A stretch of DNA of 64,000 nt from assembly GCA_021730635.1 (NCBI GenBank), contig JAJNNC010000001.1, positions 682,001 through 746,000 of the forward strand, in the 5' to 3' direction. Shown here in pieces: positions 50,694 through 59,596 of this stretch. The notes under the pieces are model-generated. The model was not told the origin of the DNA and made no database searches. It was given only the letters and a program-made list of their open reading frames with translations. Position numbers and translations under genes: made by a program. The stretch is from Catalimonadaceae bacterium JC749 (GTDB lineage: Bacteria; Bacteroidota; Bacteroidia; Cytophagales; Cyclobacteriaceae). The number at the start of each line of letters is the position of its first letter. Positions within the stretch are counted from its first letter, which is position 1.

Positions 50694-52928
50694 ATGAGCT
50701 TTTTTTCTTCCTATAATATTTTTGTCAAACCGCTGTTGGTTTTTTCTTTTTTACTTATTATTTCAGCTAGCTTGGCTTCCATTCCTGATCAGAAACCATT
50801 CTCTTTGGAAGACATTTTTGAGAACGGACTGTTTACACCACAAAGCATACAAGGGATCAATTGGATGGACGATGGCCGTTACTATACTTCGCAAGTTCAT
50901 GACGACACCAGCTATTTTGAGCACATTTTCCAATATGACATCACCACCGGAAAAATGGTGGATACTTTGGTAAATGGCGCTAAACTGGTTCCCCCGGGCG
51001 AAGCTTTTGCCTTGGCTTTTAGCAGTTATGTGTTGAGTCCGGATGAAACCAAGGTGTTACTGGCCACAGAGCTTGAACCTATTTACAGGCGTTCCACTAA
51101 AGCTTATTACTATATATACGATATCACCCGTGATGATTTTAAAGCGTTAGCAAGTGGAGAAAAACAATCTTATGCTACTTTTTCTCCCAATGGCTCTCAT
51201 GTAGCTTTCGTTAGAAACAACAACTTATTTATCGTTGATCTGGCAAATATGTCATTGAAGCAAATCACCCGGAACGGCAAAAAGAATAAGCTGATCCACG
51301 GTAGCGCCGACTGGGTCTACGAAGAAGAATTTGGATTTGCCCAGGCATTCTACTGGTCACCGGATAGTGATAAACTGGCTTTCATTTCTTTTGATGAATC
51401 AGCTGTAAAGGAATATAATATGCAAGTATGGGGTGACCTTTATCCGGAAGACTATCGGTTTAAATACCCTAAAGCAGGAGAAGAGAACTCAAAAGTCAGT
51501 GTATCTGTCTATGACTTACATTCCGGACAAACCATCACTATGGATACAGGCACAAATCCTGATATTTATATACCCCGGGTACAGTGGACCAACGATCCCA
51601 ATTTACTTTCTATTATCCGTATGAACCGTTTGCAAAATGAACTGGAAATTCTTCATGCCCATGCTTCCACCGGCCAAACAAAAGTTATTTTAACCGAAAA
51701 AAGCAATACTTATGTAGATATTGAATTCAATGATGATCTCACCTATCTCCAAAATGGAGATCAATTTATCTACACCAGTGAAAGAGATGGATTCAAACAT
51801 ATTTATCTCTATGGCATGGAAGGCAATTTGATCAGGCAGATTACAAATGGCCCCTGGGAAGTGAGTGAATTTCTGGGTATTGATGAGAAAAAAGACATAC
51901 TATATTATCTTTCCACTGAAGTTTCTCCTTTACAAAAACATTTGTACCGTATAGGTATCAAAGGCTCCCACAAAGAAAGACTAAGCCAACAGGAAGGCAC
52001 CTATGAGGCTCACTTCAGTCCGGACTACCGCTATTTTATGCTCAATTACTCCAGCATTACCACACCCTTGCAGGTGAGTCTGCATCAGGCTCCTTCCGGT
52101 AAGTTGGTAAAAACTTTGGAGGAAAATGAGCCTCTGAAACAGGAATTGGCTGACTATGCTTTAGGCACACAAGAATTTTTTACCTTCCGGACCGACGACC
52201 AGACTGAACTTTACGGATATATGATCAAACCGGCAAACTTTGATACTACACAGCGATATCCGGTTCTGATGTACGTGTATGGAGGCCCTGGCTCACAAAA
52301 TGTAACCCATGAGTGGATGAGTAACCGGGAAGCCTGGCTTCATTATATCACTCAGCAAGGATACATTGTGGCTTGCATCGACAACAGAGGGACCGGCGGA
52401 AGAGGCCGGGATTTCCGGCATGTCACTTATGCACAATTAGGAAAATACGAAACGCAGGATCAAATAGCAGGCGCTGAATATTTAGGAAACCTTCCCTATG
52501 TAGACCAGGACCGGATCGGTATCTGGGGATGGAGCTATGGCGGGTATATGACGCTGCTTTCCCTGTTTATAGGAAATGATATCTTTAAAGCAGGCGTAGC
52601 GGTGTCCCCAGTGACGAACTGGCGATTTTATGATACCATCTATACGGAGCGTTATCTACAGACACCCCAACGCAATCCTGAGGGATATGATCAATACTCA
52701 CCCCTTAGCCATGTTGATAAACTCAAAGGTGATCTGTTGTTAATTCATGGCACAGGCGACGATAATGTTCACTTTCAAAATTCAGTAGAACTTGAAGATG
52801 CGCTCATAGCGGCTAACAAACAATTTCGATCTTTTTTCTACCCAAATCGAAATCACGGCATTTATGGGGGAAATACACAAATTCACTTATTTCAGATGAT
52901 TACCAATTTTATTGAGGAAAAGCTTTAA
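50694..52928 (+). CDS. Dipeptidyl-peptidase IV-like serine peptidase (S9 family)
   Basis: 744 residues from ATG at 50694 (MSFFSSYNIF); TTG at 50643 is also open. Signal peptide to about residue 28. N-terminal eight-bladed propeller (about 40-490), including the paired Glu region WVYEEEFGFAQAFYWSPDSD that in DPP-IV binds the substrate N-terminus. C-terminal alpha/beta hydrolase with the triad Ser614 (IWGWSYGGYM), Asp in HGTGDDNVHFQN, and His in NRNHGIYGG. It removes N-terminal dipeptides with Pro/Ala at P1; periplasmic or surface-located in Bacteroidota. Confidence 0.92.
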   Translation: MSFFSSYNIFVKPLLVFSFLLIISASLASIPDQKPFSLEDIFENGLFTPQSIQGINWMDDGRYYTSQVHDDTSYFEHIFQYDITTGKMVDTLVNGAKLVPPGEAFALAFSSYVLSPDETKVLLATELEPIYRRSTKAYYYIYDITRDDFKALASGEKQSYATFSPNGSHVAFVRNNNLFIVDLANMSLKQITRNGKKNKLIHGSADWVYEEEFGFAQAFYWSPDSDKLAFISFDESAVKEYNMQVWGDLYPEDYRFKYPKAGEENSKVSVSVYDLHSGQTITMDTGTNPDIYIPRVQWTNDPNLLSIIRMNRLQNELEILHAHASTGQTKVILTEKSNTYVDIEFNDDLTYLQNGDQFIYTSERDGFKHIYLYGMEGNLIRQITNGPWEVSEFLGIDEKKDILYYLSTEVSPLQKHLYRIGIKGSHKERLSQQEGTYEAHFSPDYRYFMLNYSSITTPLQVSLHQAPSGKLVKTLEENEPLKQELADYALGTQEFFTFRTDDQTELYGYMIKPANFDTTQRYPVLMYVYGGPGSQNVTHEWMSNREAWLHYITQQGYIVACIDNRGTGGRGRDFRHVTYAQLGKYETQDQIAGAEYLGNLPYVDQDRIGIWGWSYGGYMTLLSLFIGNDIFKAGVAVSPVTNWRFYDTIYTERYLQTPQRNPEGYDQYSPLSHVDKLKGDLLLIHGTGDDNVHFQNSVELEDALIAANKQFRSFFYPNRNHGIYGGNTQIHLFQMITNFIEEKL

Positions 52929-53291
52929 TGAGATTACCTTCAGCCGCAATAAACAGGCTCACATAATACCTGCAAGTTTGCTGAAAATAAAATATTGCTT
53001 TGCCTGATACTCTCCGTTTCACCCTGCTGATTATCAACTGGTTAACATCTATCCATTCCGCACAAAATAAAGCAGAAGGTATGGTTTCAAAAGATTTTTT
53101 TGTAAATTAAGTGAGATAATTATCGGAGAAAAACAAATGTAATAAAACGTGAAAACTTATGTTCGTTTCACTTTTACTATTTCTGATAAATTAACGTACT
53201 TGGTCAAAATTTTACCCGCATTTTTTAAGACAAGCGGGTTTGTGGACGATATTAATAACAAGCTTTAAAACAACATAAAATATTCATCGCT
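52929..53291. other. 363-base intergenic region
   Basis: Space between the DPP-IV-like gene and the membrane protein gene. No open frame, structure or clear promoter pair that I can support. Confidence 0.4.
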
Positions 53292-54029
53292 ATGGAAGCT
53301 TTCTTATCCATGATTCGTACGGTTTTTTACTATAGCACCTTTATTATAGCAGGTGTAGGCGTAGCCATACTCATTTATTTGCTGTTCAAATTAGCTACAT
53401 CCCGGGATGCTAAAGCTAAATATGATTTTATCAATCTTCATGAAAAAAAATTACTCTGGTATAGTAGCGTTGCTTTTATCGTAGCCGGAGGCTGTTACGT
53501 TACTTCTATTTTAGCCACCGAACCCTTGTATATTTTTGTAGGGATTTTTGTATCTGGTATGTTTGGTTTGATTTTAGGTGTCATCATTTATAACTATCTG
53601 GAGTATTATTATCCTACTTATATAGAAAAGAGGCTACATAAACTTCGTTATAAACCCAGAACTTCTAAAGCCGGCAATAAGATGAAACTTTTAAGCGAAG
53701 CGGAAGAAGATGTGCATTTGGATGAAGGTATGCAGGCAGAAGAAAACATTTTTTCAGTGGATTATGATGTCTGGGTAGATGAAAAAACCGGCGAAACTAA
53801 AATTGAGAAGTATAAAGGCCATTTGCATGCTGAGCAATCTCCAACCTGCGGATACTACACCCTCCGTGTGGTAAGAGAAGAAATCATCGAGTCCCCTACT
53901 GAAGAAAAAGAAGGTACTTTGGTCAAACATTATGAATGCAGCTATACGGGATATAAAACCCAAAAAGTATTCAATATTGCTAAACTGAAAAAAGCGCCTA
54001 AGGAAGCTGGCAAAGCCCTGGTCTCTTGA
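53292..54029 (+). CDS. Three-helix membrane protein of unknown function
   Basis: 245 residues. Three membrane helices (about 8-35, 54-72 and 76-100: TVFYYSTFIIAGVGVAILIYLL, WYSSVAFIVAGGCYVTSIL, FVGIFVSGMFGLILGVIIY), then a soluble C-terminal domain with YDVWVDEKTGETKIEKYKGH, HAEQSPTCGYYTLRVVREEI and EKEGTLVKHYECSYTGYKTQK. The soluble domain contains two Cys (in PTCG and ECSY) and looks like a repeated small beta unit. No family recognised. Convergent with the SDR gene. Confidence 0.65.
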   Translation: MEAFLSMIRTVFYYSTFIIAGVGVAILIYLLFKLATSRDAKAKYDFINLHEKKLLWYSSVAFIVAGGCYVTSILATEPLYIFVGIFVSGMFGLILGVIIYNYLEYYYPTYIEKRLHKLRYKPRTSKAGNKMKLLSEAEEDVHLDEGMQAEENIFSVDYDVWVDEKTGETKIEKYKGHLHAEQSPTCGYYTLRVVREEIIESPTEEKEGTLVKHYECSYTGYKTQKVFNIAKLKKAPKEAGKALVS

Positions 54030-54059
54030 TCTTCTGGATATAATTTATCTGTCATAGTC

Positions 54060-54095
54060 AGAGGTACCCGTGTTGGATCTCAACACGGTACCCCT
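54060..54095. terminator. Hairpin between convergent genes
   Basis: GGTACC plus GTGTTG (54063-54075, with a bulged C) pair with CAACAC plus GGTACC (54081-54092), loop of 5 bases, and the outer arms nearly pair. Bidirectional barrier between the membrane protein and SDR genes. Confidence 0.65.
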
Positions 54096-54110
54096 GAACA
54101 CTCCTCGTAA

Positions 54111-54899
54111 TCACCCACCACTCATTCTACCGCCATCTACCGGCAAATTGACTCCGGAAATATAAGCCGCTGCCGGGGAAGCTAAAAAAGCCACAGCTGC
54201 GCCAAGCTCTTCCGGTTCTGCAAACCGACCTGCCGGAATCTCGCTTTTCATCATTGCTGCTACTTCTTCTTCACTTTTTCCCTGCTTTTGCGCCCGGTTC
54301 TTCACCAGGTCCCATATTCTTTGCGTATTGGTAGACCCCGGTAAAATATTGTTGACAGTAATACCAAACTTCCCTAATTCCTTGGAGAGCGTTTTGGACC
54401 AGTTAGCCACAGCGCCCCGGATCGTGTTAGATACACCCAATCCTGGAATGGGTTCTTTCACCGAAGTGGAAATAATATTGATAATACGGCCTGAGCCAGC
54501 AGATTGCATATAGGGCAAAACAGCCTGTACTAATATCTGATTGCACACCAGATGCATCTGAAAACCTTTGACAAAGGCCGATACTTCTGCCTCATAAGCC
54601 TGTCCGGCAGGTGGTCCCCCTGTGTTATTCACCAGAATATCTGCCTGCTGCGTATTACTCAAATATTCTGTAATGACAGCTTTCAGATATTCTGGCTGGT
54701 TAAAGTCAGCGCATACATAATGGTGTTGCTGCCCGGAATCCTTCGGTAACTGGGCCTGTACTTCTTTTAATTTCTCTTCATGGCGGGCTATCAGAGTAAT
54801 ACTGGCCCCCAGAGAAGCTAATTCCATAGCACAGGCTTTACCAATTCCCTGTGATGCCCCGCAAACGATAGCTCTTTTACCTTTTAAATCGATATTCAT
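54111..54899 (-). CDS. Short-chain dehydrogenase/reductase with incomplete catalytic tetrad
   Basis: 262 residues. Cofactor motif GASQGIGKACAMELASLGA (14-32) and DILVNNTGGPPAG (in place of NNAG). Ser144 (NIIS) is present, but the YxxxK pair is missing: the region reads GVSNTIRGAVANWSKTL, with Ser-Asn-Thr-Ile-Arg where Tyr and Lys are expected. It ends GAAVAFLASPAAAYISGVNL PVDGG. I recall such SDR-like subgroups (beta-ketoacyl-reductase-like) in Bacteroidota. It is divergent from kynU, sharing a 37-base gap. Confidence 0.85.
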   Translation of the reverse strand: MNIDLKGKRAIVCGASQGIGKACAMELASLGASITLIARHEEKLKEVQAQLPKDSGQQHHYVCADFNQPEYLKAVITEYLSNTQQADILVNNTGGPPAGQAYEAEVSAFVKGFQMHLVCNQILVQAVLPYMQSAGSGRIINIISTSVKEPIPGLGVSNTIRGAVANWSKTLSKELGKFGITVNNILPGSTNTQRIWDLVKNRAQKQGKSEEEVAAMMKSEIPAGRFAEPEELGAAVAFLASPAAAYISGVNLPVDGGRMSGG

Positions 54900-54936
54900 A
54901 TTTTATTCTGTTAGCTTTGAACTAAGTTATAAAATT

Positions 54937-56205
54937 ATGGAAGAATTGCACAGCAAAGCGCTAGCCTACGACCAATTGGATTCCTTAAAAGACTTTCGGA
55001 ATCAGTTTCTGATTCCCACAACTTCTGATGGAAAGGAGGTTATTTACTTTTGTGGCAACTCCTTAGGGCTGCAGCCGAAGCAGGTTTCGGCCTATATAAC
55101 TTTAGAGTTAGAAAAATGGCATACACAGGCCGTAGAAGGCCATTTTCAGGAACCTTACCCCTGGTTCGCTTACCATAAGTTGCTGAAGAAGCCTTTGGCC
55201 CACCTGACCGGGGCTTATGAGCACGAAGTGGTGGCCATGAACAATCTGACCACCAATCTGCACCTGATGATGATCTCCTTCTATCAGCCTTCTCCCCAAC
55301 GGTTCAAGATCATGATAGAAGCCGGTGCTTTTCCTTCCGACCAATATGCGGTAGAAAGTCAGGTGCGGTTTCATGGGTTTGATCCGGAAGAAGCGATTGT
55401 AGCATTGAAACCCGAACCCGGAGAAGAAACTCTCCGCACAGAAAAAATAAGGCAAGCCCTGGAAACGCATGCTGACTCACTGGCGCTGGTTTTGTTGCCA
55501 GGCATACAATATTATACAGGGCAGCTTTTCGACATGCAAACCATCACAGCGGCTACCCATCAGGTGGGAGCGAAAGCAGGATTCGATCTGGCACACGCTA
55601 TCGGGAATGTTCCTTTACAATTACATGATTGGAATGTGGATTTCGCTGTCTGGTGTAGCTATAAATATCTGAACGCTGGCCCCGGCAATAATGGGGGTAT
55701 TTTTGTTCACGAACGTTTTGCCCGGGATACCTCCCTGCCCCGTCTGGCCGGATGGTGGGGACACAATGAGGCCGAACGCTTCCAGATGAAAAAAGGCTTC
55801 CAGCCGATGCCCGGCGCTGACGGCTGGCAGCTGAGTAATGTCAATATTTTATCCATGGCAGCCCAGCGGGCCGCTTTGGACGTATTACAGGAAGCAGGGA
55901 TACAGAATCTGCGTCAAAAGAGTATACAACTCACAGGTTTTCTGGAAGAATGTATGCAGCACACAGACCCTGAGCAAAAATATATGAAGATGATCACTCC
56001 TGCCCAACCGGAGGCGCGGGGTTGTCAGCTATCTTTATATGTACTGGAAAAAGGGAGATACCTGCTCGAGCAACTCACTGCACATAATATTATGGTAGAC
56101 TGGCGAGAACCAAATGTAATCCGTGTGACACCGGTTCCTTTATATAATTCATACAGTGAGGTATTTCAATTTGCTACAATTCTGAAGGCAGTGTTAACAT
56201 CATGA
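54937..56205 (+). CDS. kynU: Kynureninase
   Basis: 422 residues; PLP-dependent cleavage of (3-hydroxy)kynurenine to (3-hydroxy)anthranilate plus alanine. PLP-fold type I: FCGNSLGLQPKQVSAYI, VVAMNNLTTNLHLMMISFY, FDLAHAIGNVPLQLHDWNVD, WCSYKYLNAGPGNNGGIFVH, in which Lys of SYKYLN binds PLP, and LAGWWGHNEAERFQMKKGF. The last base of kynU overlaps kmo in an ATGA arrangement, so the two are translated together in the route from kynurenine to quinolinate and NAD. Confidence 0.93.
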   Translation: MEELHSKALAYDQLDSLKDFRNQFLIPTTSDGKEVIYFCGNSLGLQPKQVSAYITLELEKWHTQAVEGHFQEPYPWFAYHKLLKKPLAHLTGAYEHEVVAMNNLTTNLHLMMISFYQPSPQRFKIMIEAGAFPSDQYAVESQVRFHGFDPEEAIVALKPEPGEETLRTEKIRQALETHADSLALVLLPGIQYYTGQLFDMQTITAATHQVGAKAGFDLAHAIGNVPLQLHDWNVDFAVWCSYKYLNAGPGNNGGIFVHERFARDTSLPRLAGWWGHNEAERFQMKKGFQPMPGADGWQLSNVNILSMAAQRAALDVLQEAGIQNLRQKSIQLTGFLEECMQHTDPEQKYMKMITPAQPEARGCQLSLYVLEKGRYLLEQLTAHNIMVDWREPNVIRVTPVPLYNSYSEVFQFATILKAVLTS

Positions 56206-57539
56206 GTCAACAAGTAGTCATTCTAGGGGCAGGCCTTTCGGGTGCTTTGCTGAGCGTATTGCTGGCCCGCAAAGGGCAGCAGGTAAGGGTATATGAGAAA
56301 CGGCCCGATGTGCGATCAGGAAAAATGGAGGAAGGCCGTTCTATCAATCTGGCCTTAAGCTACAGGGGATTGGCTGCTTTGGAAGAAGCAGGCGTAGCCG
56401 ACCAGATCAGGAGTATTGTGATCCCTATGCCCGGCCGGATGATGCATAGCCCTAAAGGAGACCTCACCTTTCAGCCCTACGGTAAGGAAGGGCAATTCAT
56501 TAATTCAGTGTCCCGGGCAGACCTGAATCGCCTGCTGGTAGAACAGGCCGAAGCCTCTGGCGTACACTTGTATTTTCAGCATAGCTGCGAAGCAATAGAC
56601 CTGAAAAACAACGAAGCCCGTATCCGCGCTCTGGATTCTGGCAGGCTTGAGCCGGTAAAAGCAGATCTGTTGATAGGCGCTGATGGTGCCTTTTCAGCTT
56701 TACGGGGCGCCATGCAGATTACGCCCCGGTTCAACTACAGTCAGCAGTATCTGGAACATGGTTATAAAGAACTAACCATTCCTCCTACTGCTAGCGGAGA
56801 CTTTGCCATGGAGCCGCATGCCCTTCATATCTGGCCCCGGGGTGGTTATATGATGATTGCCTTGCCTAATCAGGACAGGAGCTTTACCTGCACGCTTTTT
56901 CTGGCTTATGAGGGAGAAACCTCCTTTGCGCGTTTATCTTCCCCTGAAGCCGTAATGGATTTTTTTGAAAAAGACTTTCCCGACGCTGTACCCCTGATGC
57001 CTCGGCTTACTGAAGAGTTTTTTGAGAATCCTACTTCCGATCTGGTAACCATCCAATGCTATCCCTGGTCGCGCTACCATCATAATCTGCTGATAGGAGA
57101 TGCCGCTCATGCGATCGTTCCGTTCTATGGACAGGGTATGAACGCTGCCTTTGAAGACTGCCGCATCTTCTATAAGATGCTGGATGAGTTTCCCCACGAC
57201 CTATCTTCATTGATTGACCATTTTCAGCTAAGACGAAAACCTGATGCGGATGCCATTGCCGAACTGGCTTTGCGTAATTTCATAGAAATGCGCGATCTGG
57301 TGGCAGATCCTGCCTTTCTGGAAAGAAAAAAGATTGAAGCTGAACTCCACCGGCGTTTTCCCGACAGATGGATTCCTTTGTATACGATGGTTACTTTCAC
57401 CCACATGCGTTATTCGGAAGCCCTTAAGATGGGAGATCAGCAAAACCGTATTATGCGAAAAGTAATGAAACAATTTCACAGCGCTTCAGTGCTGAAGGAG
57501 GAAGATTATAAAAAAATTGTCGATAGGTTAAAAATGTAG
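56202..57539 (+). CDS. kmo: Kynurenine 3-monooxygenase
   Basis: 445 residues; FAD- and NADPH-dependent hydroxylation of kynurenine. FAD-binding VVILGAGLSGALLSVLLARKG, the class A monooxygenase DG motif GADGAFSALR, and the second FAD site LLIGDAAHAIVPFYGQGMNAAFED, all typical. The C-terminal segment (RYSEALKMGDQQNRIMRKV) is soluble, so the mitochondrial membrane helix of eukaryotic KMO is absent. ATGA overlap with kynU. Confidence 0.94.
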   Translation: MSQQVVILGAGLSGALLSVLLARKGQQVRVYEKRPDVRSGKMEEGRSINLALSYRGLAALEEAGVADQIRSIVIPMPGRMMHSPKGDLTFQPYGKEGQFINSVSRADLNRLLVEQAEASGVHLYFQHSCEAIDLKNNEARIRALDSGRLEPVKADLLIGADGAFSALRGAMQITPRFNYSQQYLEHGYKELTIPPTASGDFAMEPHALHIWPRGGYMMIALPNQDRSFTCTLFLAYEGETSFARLSSPEAVMDFFEKDFPDAVPLMPRLTEEFFENPTSDLVTIQCYPWSRYHHNLLIGDAAHAIVPFYGQGMNAAFEDCRIFYKMLDEFPHDLSSLIDHFQLRRKPDADAIAELALRNFIEMRDLVADPAFLERKKIEAELHRRFPDRWIPLYTMVTFTHMRYSEALKMGDQQNRIMRKVMKQFHSASVLKEEDYKKIVDRLKM

Positions 57540-57542
57540 TTC

Positions 57543-57944
57543 ATGATGACCTTTCATGCCATACGGCTCACCCCAGGAGAAGATCTGAAACAGTCGCTGA
57601 AACATCACATTCAATCTTTGGGTATACAGGCTGGAGCCATCCTCACCGGCATAGGCAGTTTACAAAAGCTTGCTTTACGGCTAGCCAACCAGGAAGCACA
57701 TCAACTTTATGAGGGAAAATTTGAAATTATTTCTTTGGCAGGAACCCTGGGAACAGAGGGTATGCATCTGCACCTGGCCGTCGCAGATACTGTGGGAAAT
57801 GTAACAGGCGGTCATCTCGTAGAAGGTTGTATCATTTATACTACCGCAGAAATTGTCATAGCGGCGTTTCCTCAGTACCGCTTTGCCCGTGAACTGGATG
57901 AAGCAACAGGTTATCAGGAATTAAAAATTTACCCGCTTCCCTGA
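57543..57944 (+). CDS. PCC/DUF296-domain protein
   Basis: 133 residues (start at 57543; ATG at 57546 is equally possible). PCC domain with GAILTGIGSLQKLALR, HLHLAVADTVGNVTGGHLVEG (the three conserved His in HLH and GGH that bind metal in prokaryotic members) and CIIYTTAEIVI. Plant members bind DNA; bacterial ones are small trimeric proteins of unknown role. It follows kmo by 3 bases, thus third gene of the kynurenine operon. Confidence 0.82.
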   Translation: MMTFHAIRLTPGEDLKQSLKHHIQSLGIQAGAILTGIGSLQKLALRLANQEAHQLYEGKFEIISLAGTLGTEGMHLHLAVADTVGNVTGGHLVEGCIIYTTAEIVIAAFPQYRFARELDEATGYQELKIYPLP

Positions 57945-58034
57945 AAACTAATCTATCTTCTCATGCTTTAACCCTAGTACAATCGCCCACCGCTAACAGA
58001 AATGTGAGCAACACAGTTGGATCATCAGCCTACT

Positions 58035-58799
58035 TCAATGATTCCTGTTACTACTGAAACGACTATGCCGGTCGGCCGACCACTCAATGGCCTGTTGAAG
58101 TAGTTGCCGGTAATGCGGATTGCGATAGGCCTCCGGCCCATGTCCCAGCTGAATATACAGCACCTCGGAGTTGCCATAACGGTTGATCCAGGCCAGATAG
58201 GGCATACTTTTGGGATGAGTAGTACTCAGCAGCGGTTTGACGGTAGGTAGGATTTCGCAATGACCATAGGTTTCGTCAAATATGTCAAAATCAGGGATGC
58301 CAGCAGTAACCGGATGTGTTTTGTCTGCTACTTTCACCGGAATGCTCACATCATGCTCATAGTTTGATCGGATGGTATCACCCTGCACTACTCCGGGGTT
58401 CTCGTAATACTTTCCGCCTACAATGTGTTTGAATTCTTCCCAGTTTTGGTAAGAAACCAGGGCATGATGCATGAAGATCATGGCTTTACCCTGATGCAAC
58501 AAATCAATATATACTTTCTGCTGCGCCGGGGCTATGGTATCAAACATATCATAAAAAACCAGAACATCATATTCATCTACGTCAGGGGAAGCTATCAGTA
58601 CATTGGCTTGCGGCTGTACGGCCGTATCATACGTGATATTTTGCATCGCATCAAAGACATCATAAAAAGATTCCTCCTCAAAACCATGACCACCAGTGAT
58701 AAGCAGCACACGAAGGTTGTTTTCTTGGGCATAGCCCCTCGACCAGCTAAGTAAAACCATGATGCCAAGAGCCAATGAGTAAATCAGGTAGTTTTTCAT
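58035..58799 (-). CDS. ThuA-like protein, exported
   Basis: 254 residues. Signal peptide to about 24. ThuA/class-I glutamine-amidotransferase-like fold: VLLITGGHGFEEESFYDVFD, DEYDVLVFYDMFD, YIDLLHQGKAMIFMHHALVS, GGKYYENPGVVQGD, HPVTAGIPDFDIFDETYGH and EVLYIQLGHGPEAYRNPHYR. It has no nucleophile Cys at the usual elbow position. Trehalose-utilisation ThuA is the founding name; the exported Bacteroidota forms are more general carbohydrate-linked proteins with unclear chemistry. Confidence 0.83.
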   Translation of the reverse strand: MKNYLIYSLALGIMVLLSWSRGYAQENNLRVLLITGGHGFEEESFYDVFDAMQNITYDTAVQPQANVLIASPDVDEYDVLVFYDMFDTIAPAQQKVYIDLLHQGKAMIFMHHALVSYQNWEEFKHIVGGKYYENPGVVQGDTIRSNYEHDVSIPVKVADKTHPVTAGIPDFDIFDETYGHCEILPTVKPLLSTTHPKSMPYLAWINRYGNSEVLYIQLGHGPEAYRNPHYRQLLQQAIEWSADRHSRFSSNRNH

Positions 58800-58941
58800 A
58801 GTAGTTCAGATGAAATATTTACTTTATGAGTGTGTAGCCACTGATATTACTGTTTCTTCTTCCACGCTTAGCGTTGCCTGCCGACTTTATGCATTAGCAC
58901 ACCAGTGACTCGGCCATGCTAAGTTTAACTACAATACTCCT

Positions 58942-58968
58942 CTAGAGCGGCAGCTACTTCCGCGTTAG
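58942..58968. repeat. Imperfect palindrome, REP-like, copy 1
   Basis: 27 bases: CTAGAGCGGCAG, CTA, CTTCCGCGTTAG. It shares length, centre and the AGCGG.AG/CTTCCGC core with the element at 59135-59161. Confidence 0.55.
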
Positions 58969-59134
58969 TTTTAAAGTAATTAACGTTTTATCTTTTAAAT
59001 AGTAAAGTTTAATCTTAGCGGCGCAGGTATGAAAGATAAAAATCCTTCAAAGAATATAGCTCAATTCTGTATCAATGAAACTGCCTCAGCAATTATTTTC
59101 CTGATAGAAGAATTATACTAGAATATTCCTTTCA

Positions 59135-59161
59135 TTAGCGCGGAAGTTGCTTCCGGGCTAA
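59135..59161. repeat. Imperfect palindrome, REP-like, copy 2
   Basis: 27 bases: TTAGCGCGGAAG, TTG, CTTCCGGGCTAA. Eleven of twelve pairs match, with one G-G mismatch. Confidence 0.6.
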
Positions 59162-59239
59162 AGATCATTTACCTAAATCATATTTTGACAGAGCAGAAAA
59201 GCTTCTATATAGTAAAGACGTTCTGCCAGAGGTATTTTC

Positions 59240-59385
59240 CCGGAGAAACTCCTTCCATCCGTAGGTTTTAGGCAGGTTTACGGCGGAATCTCCTTTCATC
59301 CTTACTGCTGAGCATACATTCCTTGTAGAATCTCCTTCTAGCCATAATGCTGAGACCGTATTCCAGGCAGCATCCCCTTCCGGAC
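59240..59385. repeat. Degenerate ~42-base tandem repeat, four units
   Basis: On the minus strand the core GAAGGRGATKC recurs, anchored on the plus strand at 59378, 59336, 59294 and about 59253: spacings 42, 42 and 41. The translated frame shows the same 14-residue period (EGDAAWNTVSALWL, EGDSTRNVCSAVRM, KGDSAVNLPKTYGW). The last unit has a one-base slip. Confidence 0.65.
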
Positions 59386-59596
59386 ACACGTCTGAAACAG
59401 CTTACGCTGTGGAATGATCTTTCAGTCGTACACCCGAAAGGGGATACCTTATATAAAGAACGTTATGAGTGGGAAGGTTTTACCGATGATGTGTATAAGG
59501 CCTGATGGGCACGGTGACTACACTCCTGCTGCGCCGCCTGAAACATCTAACAGACAGAAGAAGCCTTCATCCCAAAACGTATCGTTGGATGAAGCG

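Larger units (their letters stand above)
58800..59596. other. Repeat-rich intergenic region (about 800 bases)
   Basis: No supported gene. It contains two 27-base imperfect palindromes (58942-58968, 59135-59161), a degenerate tandem repeat of about 42 bases (59240-59385), and a 12-bp inverted repeat enclosing a small hairpin (59372-59445). A 74-codon open frame on the minus strand (59165-59389) only translates the tandem repeat. Confidence 0.55.

Noticed and set aside
59165-59389. 74-codon minus-strand open frame
   Set aside because: It follows the 42-base tandem repeat, has odd composition, and one repeat slips by a base; treated as repeat DNA, not a gene, though a repeat peptide cannot be fully excluded.
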